Positions 37,948 through 50,904 of a DNA stretch of 64,000 nt are shown here, piece by piece. The DNA is from Flaveria trinervia. Its lineage: Eukaryota; Streptophyta; Magnoliopsida; Asterales; Asteraceae. The notes beneath the pieces were generated by a model. It ran no database searches and was not told the DNA's origin. It saw only the letters and a program-made list of their open reading frames with translations. The stretch is from positions 99,542,311-99,606,310 of the forward strand of contig CM046452.1 in NCBI GenBank assembly GCA_025506515.1, given 5' to 3'. Position numbers and translations under genes: made by a program. Position 1 is the first letter of the stretch. Each line of letters starts with the position of its first letter.

Positions 37948-39150
37948 GGGAAATATATATGTTGGTCACGGCGAGATTACCGCTAGGAGGCTGTAGACTT
38001 TTGTCATGTTGTATACATGTGTATGTACATGCATACGTAACGTAAGGAGGAGATGGATTAGATTTAGAATATTAGATAGGTGGTCAAGTGGCAGTGTCAA
38101 CCCGTGACTTATATATTTCTAACTTTGATTTTTCAATTGTTTGTTTTTCACTTTTTATAATATATATAATTCTTCCATCTTATCATAAGACGGGTCTTTA
38201 AGTAACTAGTTAATGTTGTTGTTTTGTAATGTTGTTGTTTTCTTGTGTTAATATCATCACTGAGAAATTATTTCTTATACAAATGTAGCATAACATTGCC
38301 TATATCAATCTCTCCCAAGTCCCTGTGCAAAGCAAGTGATATATTTGTAGTATTTTAAAATTGCTTTGTTGTTATTTACAATGGTAGATAAATACTTTAC
38401 TTTTAATTGTTTAAATTATAACCACATTAGTTATAAGTATTTTCACTTTAACTTAATAACTTTTAGTTTTTTTATTTTGTTCATTAAAATTTAAGATTTT
38501 AAAGTTCGATCATCAAACTATTTACAATGAAACTTATTTCTCGAGTTTGGTCATTAGCGATTAGTATTTTTTATTTTCACCAGTAAATATTATGATCTTA
38601 AAGTTTGATCGTTAAACTATTTATAGTGAAGTTCTATTTTTTCGGGTTATTATTTTGAGTTTCATCGCCAAAATTTGATTTTATGGTGTTGTCGACGAGC
38701 TAGACAGATAAGACCAAAGTAATGTAGCTTTGCGTGAGGAAAAATTAACCGGGCTCTCGTCATGTAGCGCGTGACTTTGGCCGGTAAAGTTTAGGGTCTT
38801 AGAGTTTAGCCACCAGTTTATTTTTTGACTTTAGCCACTAAAGTTTAAGATCTTGAGTTTGGCCACGAAATTATTTATAGTGTACTTTTATTTTTGCAAG
38901 TCTCTTAAGTTTATTATTTTAAGTTTCATCATGAAACCTTGATTTTATGGTCCGGACAAATAACGACCAAAGTAAAGCATTGTTACATGTGGGAAATTGA
39001 TCGGACTCCCGTCGCGTAATGTGAGAAAAAAGAAAAACTAGTTTAACTTAAATTAAAAAGTTAACAATATATCTATAAATACTTAAAAATTTTAAAATGT
39101 GAGATAAGGAGAGAAAACAAGAGAGGATATAAGTAGTAAATTAGAGATTA
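37948..39150. other. Intergenic DNA with a decayed duplication
   Basis: Contains the imperfect duplicated block 38490-39035. The sequence near 38594 (GATCTTAAAGTTTGATCGTT... then ATTTATAGTG, TTTCATC, GATTTTATGG, GACCAAAGTAA) recurs with differences ~255 bases later (38849 onward). A third partial copy of the start lies at 38494. Probably relics of an old element. No gene seen. Confidence 0.5.
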
Positions 39151-40155
39151 CTAGATTTAGTAAACACGTGTAATACACGGGTTGAAAATATGAAAACAAC
39201 ATAATTCACAAATATATAAATATTTCGTCTGATTAAGTTATGTAGAGGTGAACAAAAAACCAAAATAACAGAACCGTAACCAAAATAACCGACGCAACCA
39301 AACTGATAAAACCGAAACCGCTAGAAAACCGACGGTTTGGTTTAATGATGTTTTATAAACCGAATTTTTCGGTTTGGTTTTGGTTTTGTTTGTAACAAAA
39401 ACCGAAAAAACCAAACCGAAATCATATAATCAAACTTGTAAATTTAGAGGTGTATTTATACACTTATAAAAATTATTAGCCTATTAGTTATTATTTAACT
39501 TGTGTTATCTAAAGAGATTAAATATCTAAGTTTCAAGAATAATATTTAATTTTTGTTTATTTGAATTGATAGATTAAATGCTTTATTAAATATATTGTTT
39601 TTATATTTTATGAATTGTATTTAATTTTAATGTCAACTATGTTATAAAAATATATAGATTATATTTAGAGATCAACAAAATAATGTAATGCCAAAGTTTT
39701 TGGTTTTAATTCATTATTTTACAACAATTTTTTTTCTAAAACTTGAAGCACAAATGATAAAACCGAAAAAACCGAAACCGAACGGTTTTAGAAACCTAGA
39801 AACCGAAATATCGGTTTTTGGTTTCGGTTTTTAGGCCAAAACCGAACCAAACCGACCATGCACACCCCTAAGTTATAATATATCGATAAATAATTTTTTT
39901 TCTTTTTAGTTTTTTTAATTGAATCTTATTTGTCTATAAAATGTGTATAGTTCAAAACAATTTGATTACACAATTAAGATTATAATATAAAAAAATTAAA
40001 ATTAAACAAAAAAGAATTATTACTATTAATTTAGTTTCTTAAAATAAAAAAAACTTGACTAAAATAATATATTAGTTAAGACGGGAATTTTTTTAAAAAA
40101 GTTTTATAAAAATGACATATAACATTTTAGTTATTCTTTTATTATATACTATAGA
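39151..40155 (-). mobile_element. Non-autonomous Helitron with a nested MITE
   Basis: Minus-strand 5' end TCTATAGTATATAATAAAAG at 40155, then ATGTCATTTTTATAAAAC. The 3' end has the hairpin CCGTGTATTACACG and CTAG at 39154-39151. Flanks are A/T as Helitrons require (plus strand A 39150, T 40156). Termini match those at 3512-4579 and 63371-63944. A foreign 628 bp element sits in it at 39243-39870; without that, the Helitron would be ~370 bp. Confidence 0.78.
39243..39870. mobile_element. hAT-like MITE rich in AACCGAAACCG
   Basis: The ends are inverted: left TAGAGGTGAAC and right reverse-complemented TAGGGGTGTGC. TAAGTTAT lies at 39234-39241 and again at 39869-39876, a short direct repeat at the insertion point (it overlaps the last TA of the element, so the exact duplication is 6-8 bp). 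The interior carries many CGGTTTGGTTTTGG and AACCGAAACCG words in both orientations, as in a widespread plant element family beginning TAGGGGTG. No coding frame. Confidence 0.7.
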
Positions 40156-40714
40156 TATAAATATCATTTCATAGGTTACCACCTATAAAAAAATAAGCGA
40201 TCACATGGTTATTTAAACAAATATATGCATATGTATATAACCATACATAACCATGTTCAATCCTATAAAATCTTATAAAATAGCCAAGTCATCAAATGAG
40301 GATAAGATGTAAGTAAACATTATCTCTACCACAATAAATAGAGAGACTACCTCTAGAAAAACCCCGGCTATACATATATAGTAGATATATATACATATAT
40401 ATATATATAAAGAATTTGTAAACACAAAAGTATAAAGAAATAAAATTAAATAGAAACATTATGTATCAATTCCCATCTACATTCTAATAAAAGGAGACCA
40501 TATAGAAATGTATTTAGCTCTCGTCAAGTATTGGATTAAAGTACTTGGCATATAATTAATTATATTTTTATACATAAATTTATCCGATAATAAATATTAT
40601 ATGCATGATTTCCGTCAACAAAGTAGGTGGTGTATCTACATAGTAGTAGGTTTATAACGTAAAATCTTCAAGATTTGGGAGAGTGATTCTTGGGCATAAT
40701 CCAATAAGCAAGAA

Positions 40715-40793
<79 letters not shown>

Positions 40794-42018
40794 ATATGAC
40801 TTTCTATAACTTTGTTCTCCATGCTAATTAATTAGGCAGTTTGAACTCATGATACAACAACAACATCAACATTAATAGAAACTTTGTTATTAAATAGAAA
40901 CAGAAATAGAGTAAGTTATACTTTCTCTTTTCCTTTCCTCATATGCCATTATCACTTTCTTAGAAATATAACAAGCAGAAAAACAAAAGAATAAAACAAT
41001 TCTTTTCATTATGATGGAAAATGCTTGGATCATAGAGCTACAACATGTGTAAATACTCATCTCCTCCATCAACTACCCACTACATAATCCCACAAAACCA
41101 AATTTACTTTGCAGTTTGCACATCATCATATAGTTTATAACACATACATACAACATACAAATACTTTGACTTTTGAGGTCAAACCCACAATTCACAGTCT
41201 CACTATTGTTTTATTACTGTGTATTTTTGGTTGAATGTATTAGTCAAAAAGAAACATTAATCTGCAGTCAACTGTTGACTTTATACAGCAACCCTTTTCT
41301 TGACTTTACATATAGTTAGCCACTTAGCCCATTTCGTCACGAACGTTTGACCCTACCACTAATCCTACAATGATCAAAGTCGTAACCAGGTGAGCTCGCC
41401 CCACTCATCGGCTTATAGTCTAAAGCATCAACCTCTCAGGCTGAATCATTTGTAATCATCAACTTTCATGACCCATTACACATGAAACTATCAATGTGTT
41501 TTGACTTTTGAGTGGAATGCTAACTGATGGTTTTGTGTCATATAAATGTGACAATAGGTAGTGAGTAGGCCCAAACACTAAATCATTATCTAAACATAAA
41601 AAATGTTCATCATCCACAAGATGTATTCCATAAGAGGGGTGATTAATTACCTGCAAGAACATTATAGCATGATGAAGATGTCATTGAGATATGGAACTTA
41701 AGGTTGTGAGTGGCTGTAAGCAACCACAATCATATCAATCACAACAATATGTTGTAAAATGCAAAGCTGACCTGATCAGCACCTCTATGCAGATATGTAG
41801 TATACGAGTGCTCATGATTTCTATGATCCTGCACCTGTGTATGAAACAAAACCGATAAACAAAGACGCGTGAACAAAAAACTTGTAATATATATTATTTA
41901 TAATGCAAGCCGCTAGGTTTTATTGTACAAGGAAGCATCGACGGAGACATTATTTGTGCCTTATGATCTACATAGATCATCATCTATATTCTACGATAAG
42001 CGTATAATCTAGGTACTC
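40156..42018. other. Intergenic DNA, no gene seen
   Basis: AT-rich, with the large AT microsatellite at 40718-40797. From ~41350 it is more complex and should contain the 3' UTR of the minus-strand DPP6-like gene. The frames at 40890-41072 and 41459-41662 show no family features. Confidence 0.45.
40718..40797. repeat. (AT)n microsatellite, ~80 bp
   Basis: Almost pure alternating AT, with one interruption near 40782. Confidence 0.95.
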
Positions 42019-44072
42019 CTAACCACCGCATTGGATCTTGGCATCATCAAGTTTGTTGGTTATAGCGAGCCACTGACAATCCTCAAACGCGCATTTTTCC
42101 TCATCTACTGACCACTCGACGCTCTTTGGGGTCATGAATTTGGGACCCCAGCTCGGGGTCCCATCTTCATAAGAGTTATGGGTCAATCTGGTCAACTCCG
42201 ATCCATCTAACTTCATGGTAAATATTTCCCCATATGGCTGATAGCTATGTGGATTAGATATTGGCTCAGCGGAAACAGCTGCATAGTCTGAAGTGAAGAC
42301 AATGTGTGTCCCATCTGGGCTGAACCATGGGTGGTTTGTGCGTCCGGCTGAGCCACTATGGATCAATTGACGCAAACCAGTTCCATTTGGATGGATCATA
42401 TACAACGCAAAACTTCCTGAACCAGGGCTATGACGGTCTGATGCAAATGCGATCCAGTCCCCATCCGGAGACCAGTTACACATTGTATCAGACCATGGTC
42501 CGTGTGTCAATTGAGTTAGACCACCCTTTTCACCTTCAACGGCATTCATGATGTACAAGTTCTTATGACCCGACCGTCCCGACCTGAAAACAACCCATTT
42601 CCCATCAGGTGAAACCGATGGAAACGCGTTGTTTTCTCCCCCGGTGGTGAGTTTTGTAAAACGCGGTTCATCAGCGTCAACGTCTATCGAGAATACATCA
42701 ACATTGGTGTCTTCGCTCGCAAAGGTTGGCCCGATGCTCGTGTAGACTACACCTTTACGCTTGGGGTCCCACGCGGTTGAAAACGCAGGAACATCCGCAT
42801 CTATCACCCGATGACTTGACCCGTCACTGTTAACCACAAAAAGACCCGGAAAATCAATGTACGCGATCCGGTTCCCATCAGGCGAAAACGAAGGGAAAGA
42901 CCCGTCAACCCGAAATAAAGAAATGTCGGGTATTTGGGTCCGCATATTCTCAAGAAACAGGTCATTCTTATTCATCTTTCCATTGTTTCCAGCCCCTCTA
43001 CATCTATGATACCCGACCCGCGTAGAATCGGGTGATATAAACGGGTTGTAGTGATTGGCCCGTGGAGCAACCAATCGGGTCAACTCCTTAAACTCACCCG
43101 ATTGAATATCAAATAGCTCTATATGACGATAATTCGAATTGGGTCTTCTAGTAGCTACTGCAATAATATTCTTCTTGCTTAACGAAGCAGCAGGGGTGAA
43201 CGAGTGAAGACCGGTGGGGTGACTCGCCGAGTCATCACCGAGTCAACCGTAAAGGGCCTATTTTGAGGGAGAATCGCCACGTAAACGCTCCACCACCCAT
43301 CTTCACCTCTCCGGTGAAAGTAAAACGACGAGTCATCAACCCAACTCGGCCACCCACCGTGTTCCACCACCTTGACTCGGTCTAACCCGTTCTGAGTCAA
43401 GAACACGTATATATCCGAATCGAGTTCCTCCACCTCCCCCACCCAACCGTTCTCACCGGAGGAAGCCACCGCCGTCCACATACCCGACGGAGACACCGCC
43501 GGACTGAAATCAGCCACCCCTTGAGGCGTTAACCTCCGAGTCAACCCGGTTGACAACTGAGTCGAGTAAACCGCAGCCCAACTCGTCCGACCCACACCCG
43601 TTTCCTCATGAGTCGAAACGTAAATCAAACAATCACCCACCAAACTCGGTCTATCCTTCATCGACACCCCTCCACCGGTTCCACCCACAAGTCGGTGTTG
43701 AGAACGAGTTGACTCAGTCTCAAGAACAGACCGTTTTCTGGTGCGGTCAAGACCAGGGTAAGATACTACATCGAGATAGATGGAAGACGAACCGTTGCGT
43801 TCGGTGACGTAGATGAGGTGTAGGGGCGGTGGGTCTGCGGCGGTGGAGTGGGTGATTAGGGTTTGATTGACGGTGGAGGTGAAGTGACCGTTGAAATTGA
43901 CGGAGGTGCCGTCGGTGAGTTGGAGCTCATGGCCGATGGTGTCGATTGAGAGGGAGAAGATGTCGAAGGCGAATCTTGATCGGCCTAATGTGGTGAAGAC
44001 GATGCTGGTTGCAGGTGAAGCTGCTGTTGATTCAGTGATTAAGAAGATGATGATAATATGAATGAGTTTCAT
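42019..44072 (-). CDS. Secreted DPP6-N/TolB-like beta-propeller protein, frameshifted
   Basis: Intronless plant gene of the DPP6 N-terminal domain-like family (Arabidopsis At1g21670/At1g21680 type); biochemical role unknown. A signal peptide (MKLIHIIIIFLITESTAAS) suggests export to the apoplast or cell wall. PD40-type propeller repeats are obvious in the second half: SPDGNRIAYID-like, SPDGKWVVFRSGRSG, SPDGDWIAFASDR, SPDGTHIVFTSDY. The first half adds SPSGMWTAVAS. Two long frames are found: 43179-44072 (297 codons) and the region ending at TAG 42019. They overlap in sense: the second, read upstream, continues HSFTPAASLSKKN directly after RVTPP of the first. One base missing at ~43211 (a short C run on the plus strand) breaks a single ~684 aa frame. 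Otherwise no stop or splice signal is needed. Confidence 0.85.
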
Positions 44073-44464
44073 GATTGTAATTTAACAGGTGACAGTGTGA
44101 AGCAGAAGCTGTGGTGTTTTTATTTATTTACGAGTTATCTGCACATTATTAAGTCTAGAATGGACGTTTCTGGTCCAGAAAAAGAGTGATAAAAGCATTG
44201 TAAATGGATTTGTGTCTGGAGCCCTTCGTGGCGGATGCCGAGGATACGATGACCGATGCGAAGGCGAGAGGGGTAAGAGTAGGGACTTGTGGGGACGAAT
44301 GTCTTTGGACGGGAGGAGGAAAGAGGGATGACGAGAAAAGGTGTCAGCGGGCGTTCTTGCGTAGCAAAGAATATCGGTTTAACAGTGACGGTTTGAAGCT
44401 GTTATTGACGGTTAAAAATAATTTATAACAACTATAAAGAAGATGATTAGGTTTCATCCTGGTA

Positions 44465-44519
<55 letters not shown>

Positions 44520-46646
44520 GTTGAATTCTAATGTAGTAAGACAACATTACATCCAAAATAGAAACCTTTGAAGGTTACTTGTACTATTTATTGTGGTATG
44601 GAGACTTTGAAAACAATGTTTCCAAAATAGACAATCAATTGAATGTATGGTGTATGTATTATACTGCATATCATAAATCTTGAAAAATCTATATAAAGCT
44701 AAATATAGATGTGTCAAAAGTGGCTTTAGATGATATTCTGTAGATAATAGTGATCCAAGCATATCAAACACCTTTAAGATCATAAGAGTTTCTAGTTTGT
44801 TTTTAAGATCAATTATAGGAGTGATATCATGTTATGTTATCAGCCTATTAGAAACACAATTAATGTCACTTAATATTTGTAAGTTTTCATAATAATTGGT
44901 GTAAAATAATATGAACATACTTTTAACTTGTTACTCGTTACAAAAAGTTAGATTCTTCAATTTAAGTAAATTTAAAGTTGAACCTAACTCGAGGTTGAAA
45001 GACACTTATTTATTTAATTATTGCATAGTACGACGATAGTAAACATTAGAATTAGAGACTAGGCCTAGGCTTGGTCTTAAACTGGCCGAACAACCCATTC
45101 TTACTAAAATTCATTCTTTGTTATAATTCGTATACCTCTTAATCACTTCATCACTAGGAGGGAGTAGAGTATAAAGTCAGGAAAAAAATGGTGGCCAAAC
45201 ATTGCATTTGCATTTTGACATCTTTATATAGTTTCAACATTTAAAAAGATTACAGGTGTTCATGTGATCTTCACATTTTGCTAGGTTGACAACATATGTA
45301 AGTTTTTTGGTACCTTAGTAGTCTAACGACAGATATTTACATTAAAATGTAACATTGGTTACGTACATTACTTCTTTGTATTATATTTTTTTCTTGAGAG
45401 CCGTAACCAACGATGAAAATACTAGAAATGCTCACATCACTAAAAGTTTATCCATTATCAAACAAAAATGTACAAACCCCTGGGTAATATGCTTACTTCA
45501 GGTGTATTTTTGGGCCCATTGTACATATTAACTAAGTTACATTTTATGTATTTTAAGTCCCGACACATGTTAGTAGGTTATTCAGAAAATGTCACAACAC
45601 CATGAAATTATAACATGTCATTCTGAATCACCTTTTCTTATTTATGTCTAATTTACATCAAGACATGTTTTAACAAGTTTATTTAGATTATACAAAACAA
45701 CATTATCCTGTAATAAGTCATTTTAGGTACACTATACATATGTAGGACTAACAAACATTTTTAAGTCTTAATAATCTTTAACATGTTAGTTTAGTGGCTA
45801 GTTTTAGTTACATCAAGATAAAATGAAATTTTAACAAGACATTTCCAGATCATATAGGTAAGTTACATCACATGCATATTGAGTAAAAAAAAGTTTTTAA
45901 TAGTAAAGAATGGGTTACTTATTAACTTCTATGTCAATTGTCAAGTTCATATGAGGAGCAAACTCACCATTGGTTAAAGAAAATCTCCTAATTCAACCTT
46001 AAACAACTTTTTTTGTCAAAGTAGAACTTGATCATAAAATATCATAATACAACCCCTATTTTAATAAAGTCTTATCTCCACTGCTTTCAATACACAGAGT
46101 TTTGTTTTAAGATCAGAGGTACCATGACAAAGACAAGGATTCCTAGTACACCTTTTTTGTGATTTAGTTTCAAAACCATCACTTCCAAGATTTAGTGAAT
46201 GCCAATAAAACATCATCTTTCCAGCTTTTTTATGTTGGTAAACTCTCAGTGTTTGTCGAGAAAACCCAACACGCACATGTCGGTAGTTTTTGTAATTCAT
46301 CGCTTAGCTAGTTACCAACCGTAGATTGGTGACCTCCGTTTTAGTAGCTAAAATCAGTCATAAAAACTTTTTGGTCATGACAAGATTAGCCACTGCTTAT
46401 TGTTATATATGCCAAACACTAAGCCACTATGCTAAGTTGCTTACCAATTTTTTTAACGGTACGACCTTGTTTTCGAGCATAGGTGTTATATTAATCAAAT
46501 AAAGAAGATGAAAATATAATAGATTCTTTACATTTATTCAACTACTTTTTCTTGAATTCGTTACTCGCGACAATGATCTTGCTCGCGTTTCATCCTACTA
46601 CTATGCCGATACTGTGTCACAAAACATGGTTACAGTATGAATCAGC
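44073..46646. other. Intergenic region, no gene seen
   Basis: Holds the DPP6-like promoter at its left and the ABCG25-like 3' UTR at its right. A frame at 44204-44428 is less AT-rich than its surroundings but resembles no family and lacks gene signals. 44464-44517 is a TA microsatellite. Confidence 0.45.
44464..44517. repeat. (TA)n microsatellite
   Basis: About 54 bases of alternating TA with one phase slip near 44488. Confidence 0.95.
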
Positions 46647-49600
46647 TCATGCCTTGATTCGCCTTAAGGCGAGATAAGCCAATAACCTATAACCGAAGAA
46701 CATAATAAGCAAAATACCTATGCACGAACTAGTTGGTAATTGACCTTCAATATCATCTTCGATAAACTTGCAACTCGCGTGTTTATTGCGATATTGAAAG
46801 CAACCCAAGAGATACCATATGTCCCTTCCTTGTCCATACTGGACACGGATCAGTAACCTGTAACTGTAAAACGTCGAAGAAATGTATTTCATCCAAGCCA
46901 TGAAACTCGGGACTTTATGCACGTAATACCCTCCTGTCAAAACAAACGCGAGCATTGTGACGGTTACTACCGTAGATGCTTGTTTAGCGTCCATTATGAT
47001 AGCCCCAACCGCGTACCCAAGCCCTTGAGAAACAAGAACATATCCTAGCAAGATTAACAAGGTTTGTAGGAAGGCACCAAGGTCAGGTTTGAGCCCACAC
47101 ATCCAGTAAGTGATGGATAAGAACAATGTCGGTAAAATGAGTTCCATGGGCGCGTCTCCAACGATTCGGGCCATGAAGTATGACGACAGTGAGTACATTC
47201 CGGAAGCTCGTTCTTTCGTGAAGACCGCTCGATCTTGAGGGAACGCGAACACTGCATTGAACGATGGGAACACGCCCCAAAAGATAGAGAAAAAGAATAG
47301 TAGACCGAGTCGATCTTGGACGTCCCGAAAATCCGAATGCCACCACATGAAACCCGCTAACAAGGATGCCGCCATCACTTGGAAAACCCGAAGCGGGTTG
47401 AAGGTCTCGTGTTTTCTTTCCTTAAGGCTTCTTTGGATGAGAACGACGAATTGTTGAAACCATGTGTTGACACTGTTCGCGCATTTATACCTGTATTTGG
47501 TCGAGTCTTGAATATTCTTTGCAAATGTACTATGATCTTTTAACGTTGTGTCTAAACACGAGTCTTTTACTTTTGGCGCTAACAAGTCATTGTAAGAAGA
47601 TATCAAAACCTGCTTTATGTTTGGTTTTTCTTTATCGGTTATCGTATCTTGTTGCCAGACACCTATCATCAAATTGAATCGAATCGAATTAGGATGAAGT
47701 TTCAATCAACGTAATTATGCATCAAATTATCCCTGGCATAAACTAATTAGGCTGAAGATGATTAGTGTAAAAGAATTTTCAAATAAAGAACAAAAGTTGG
47801 TGTTGTAAAGCAAAGTGCACTCAATAGTCGCTAATGGGGTAAACGACAACCACCCACATGAACCACTTTATTATCTCAAAAGTGTTTCCCTTTATTGGTA
47901 TTATTGACCCTCACGTAACATGATTGCACTAAAAAAGGTTGTCTTTGTGTAACATGTAAAATTTTATTTACCGACTAATTTGTGGATAACATTTTGAAAT
48001 TTGAGATCACAGTTGTTGAGGTCTCAAAAACCAGATGAAGATTGAAAGAAAAAAGGGAAAAAATTGATCTCATGTTTTTCGTTCTTTAGGTACGACTCAT
48101 TTAATAGTGTCTGATTATTTGTTCGATCCTATTATTCTATTAGATATAACAAAGGCCAAGTGTCTTTCTGGTTAAGTGATAGAACCAACAAAACTAATGA
48201 GGTTTTTATGACGCTATTGTGGTGACAATCGACTTGCATCTCAAAAATTAGAGAGATTAAATGTGTCGACATCAAGAGAAATAAGAAGTTATTAAACGTA
48301 AGCAGTGCTGTCATCTTCCTCTATGACTAGTTATTTTTATTTAATTAATCTTAAGAGGCGCAACTTGTATTAATCGCTAATTATAAAATCAATTTAGTAT
48401 CTAAATGAGTATCTAATTCCATATTCTAATAAGATATTATGTATTTAATTCAACAAATATTCCAAGTAAAATGCAATATCTAATAAAAAAAACAATTTCA
48501 GTTCAATGGTTCTGTGTTCTCCGTCTAAACACCAAGTATAAACTAAATACATAGTTTAAGAAAAATCTATCATAGGCTAGAGAATAATTTGCAAATTTTT
48601 TTAATTTAATATTGAAACATATTCTTGATAACGTATTATTTGAGACTTGCATAATTTAATATGTTATTGTTCATCTTCTTATATTTTTACGCATAAAAAA
48701 CACAAAAATAATAAATTTGAACGGTATTTAACTTGGATCGAATGTTTCTAGTTAGCTCGACTTGTATCATTAGCACTTATTCAATGCTAAACTAATATTA
48801 ATTTAACTTGAACTTGCTCGTTTAATAACCTTATATTAACTGTATAAAAATAGAAAACTAGGATCTAAATCCAGAATTTTATTTTCTTATAGCTATAAAT
48901 TATTAACATATTAATTAAAGAATCATAAAAAATGTTGATCTTTTAAAAAAGTTAAAACGAAAAAGGTACACAAAACTTTCTTCCCCACTACCCGCACTTA
49001 TAAAAATATATTAATCACTTTCTTGGTGACATGTCCTATTACTATTTCACTTTGGAAAAAAGAAGTCATATAATTTAATTTGGAATATATTTTTATGCAA
49101 GTATTTAACTTTTGTAAAAGAAAAGAAAAAAGTTTATAAACCAAAATAGTCTTACACCTATCCATTGATTGTCACTAAATAACAAAAATAAACCCAAAAT
49201 AACAACGTTTACTTTCATAAAATTCAACTTATTTAACATCACTTAAAATATTATTCTACTTGCTATTTTAAAACAAACTGTTCCCTCACTCTTTACCCGA
49301 CCCGTAATTTACGATGGGCCATAACCGAATTGAAGCATTAAATGAGCGTGACTCTTATATCCAACTCTCTTCACAGCTTTGGGAACCAACGAATCGATAT
49401 AAATCGCCGCAAATGGTTTCCTTCAGCCCCCAAAAACGGAACTGAATACCCACACGTGTCACATTTCAATAGTGCCACGTTGATCATAACTACAAGACCA
49501 ACCATGAAAAAAGTCCCGTTTTTATAAAAATATTCATTTTATACAAAAATAAATTAGAGTTTAATTACCAAACTATAATCGTTATGATTACGTATGACCG

Positions 49601-50904
49601 TAAAAGTAAAAGCTAAAAATATCATTATCAAAATAATCATAAAATATAAATTGTTGAATTCAAAGAAGGTGAACACATTATCTCTAAATCTATCGCAATC
49701 TTCTCCTATGGTTGCACATATTAATAGCAAGTTGGTATTTTAGGCCAGGCGGTTACACGTCCACACTCGTTATATATAACGTTTTTTACGTTTTTCATTT
49801 CACTTCACACGAACAAATGGTTGTTTACGACACAACACAATAATATCAAAACGAATTAAATGAACACACTTATCAAGTCAACAAGGGTAAATATAATATA
49901 ACTTACCGTTTGCAAGATCAAGCAGAAAATCAGCGGGATTCATCGGAAAAGATGGCCTGAAGTTTATCGACTCAAAATAACTCATCGCTTCCGACCCTTT
50001 ACCAAAGTAAATGCACCTCCCTTCCGACAAAACGAGGACCGTATCGAACATCTGGAACACCCGGCTTGACGGTTGGTGCACTGACGTCACCACCGTCTTA
50101 CCTTTTTGGTGCGCCAACCCGCTCAAGGTGGCCACCAGTTTGTGAGCCGCCGTCGCGTCCAAACCCGACGTCGGCTCATCTAGTATCAACAAACTCGGGT
50201 TCATCAACATCTCGTGTGCAATACTCACACGCTTCCGTTCCCCACCTGTTTAATAAATGTATGAGTTATTAAAGGAAAATATAATAGTATTTTAAAGTTA
50301 ATAATATTTACTGGACATGTTTGTCTGTTTTTTTCACCTGAGACTCCACGTATGAAGGTGTTTCCAATTATGGTGTTTTCACATTTCGACAATCCGAGCT
50401 CTACGATAACCGAATCTGCGACCTCTTTCTTCTCCCGTCGGGATAAACTCCTCGGGAGACGAAGGAGGGCGCAGAAGATCAACGTTTCCCGCACCGTAAG
50501 GTGCGGGTAAAGAACGTCATCCTGCGTCACAAACCCCGTTCGTCTGAGCACCATCTTCGTCAGTTTCCGTCCGTTAGCGAGCACAGTTCCGCTAAAATAC
50601 TGGTCCGGTAAGCGCCCTGAAAGCGCGTTAAGAAGCGTCGATTTCCCGCTCCCGGACGGGCCCAAAACCGCCATGAGCTCACCGGGGCGCACCATGCCCG
50701 TGATCCCGTTCAAGATGGTGCGTTCTTGGATCACGGACGAGTCACTATTTGCTCTTTTGATATGCTTCTGATGACACCATTGTTAGCACCGGTGTTTTTG
50801 ATCTTGATTTTGTATGAAAGATCAATGAATTGCAGGTGGATTGGAGATGAATTAGGTGAGTGAATATTATTGGGTTGATCGTCTATTGGTTGATGTTGAG
50901 TCAT
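46647..50904 (-). CDS. ABCG25: ABCG25-like half-size ABC transporter, 5' frameshift
   Basis: Half transporter of the WBC/ABCG family, most like ABCG25, a plasma-membrane abscisic-acid exporter. Three exons: 50338-50904, 49907-50245, 46647-47662, with a 2.2 kb second intron. The nucleotide-binding domain shows Walker A GPSGSGKST, Q-loop TQDD, signature SGGERKR (completed across the first splice), Walker B LLILDEPTSGLD and H-loop SVHQPSS. Exon 3 gives the six-helix membrane domain (MWWHSDFRDVQDRLGLLFF, ERASGMYSLSSYFMA, LTGGYYVHKVPSF) and ends ALRRIKA. Exact ABCG25-like stretches include KCENTIIGNTFIRG and NPADFLLDLANG. From the ATG at 50904 the reading frame (MTQHQPIDDQ..., IHLQFIDLSYKIKIK) runs out of phase with the ATP-binding part: exon 1 is 567 nt where phase needs 568. 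One base appears missing near 50777-50778. Predicted full length ~640 aa. Substrate is inferred from similarity only. Confidence 0.85.

Noticed and set aside
44204..44428. 74-codon plus-strand frame with fairly high GC
   Set aside because: No recognisable motif and it runs into a microsatellite; it could be decayed DNA.
46061..46300. 79-codon minus-strand frame downstream of the ABCG25-like gene
   Set aside because: Not continuous with the transporter, no domain, AT-rich flanks without promoter or splice signals.
47054..47457. Frames in other phases within ABCG25-like exon 3
   Set aside because: Shadows of the true membrane-domain frame.
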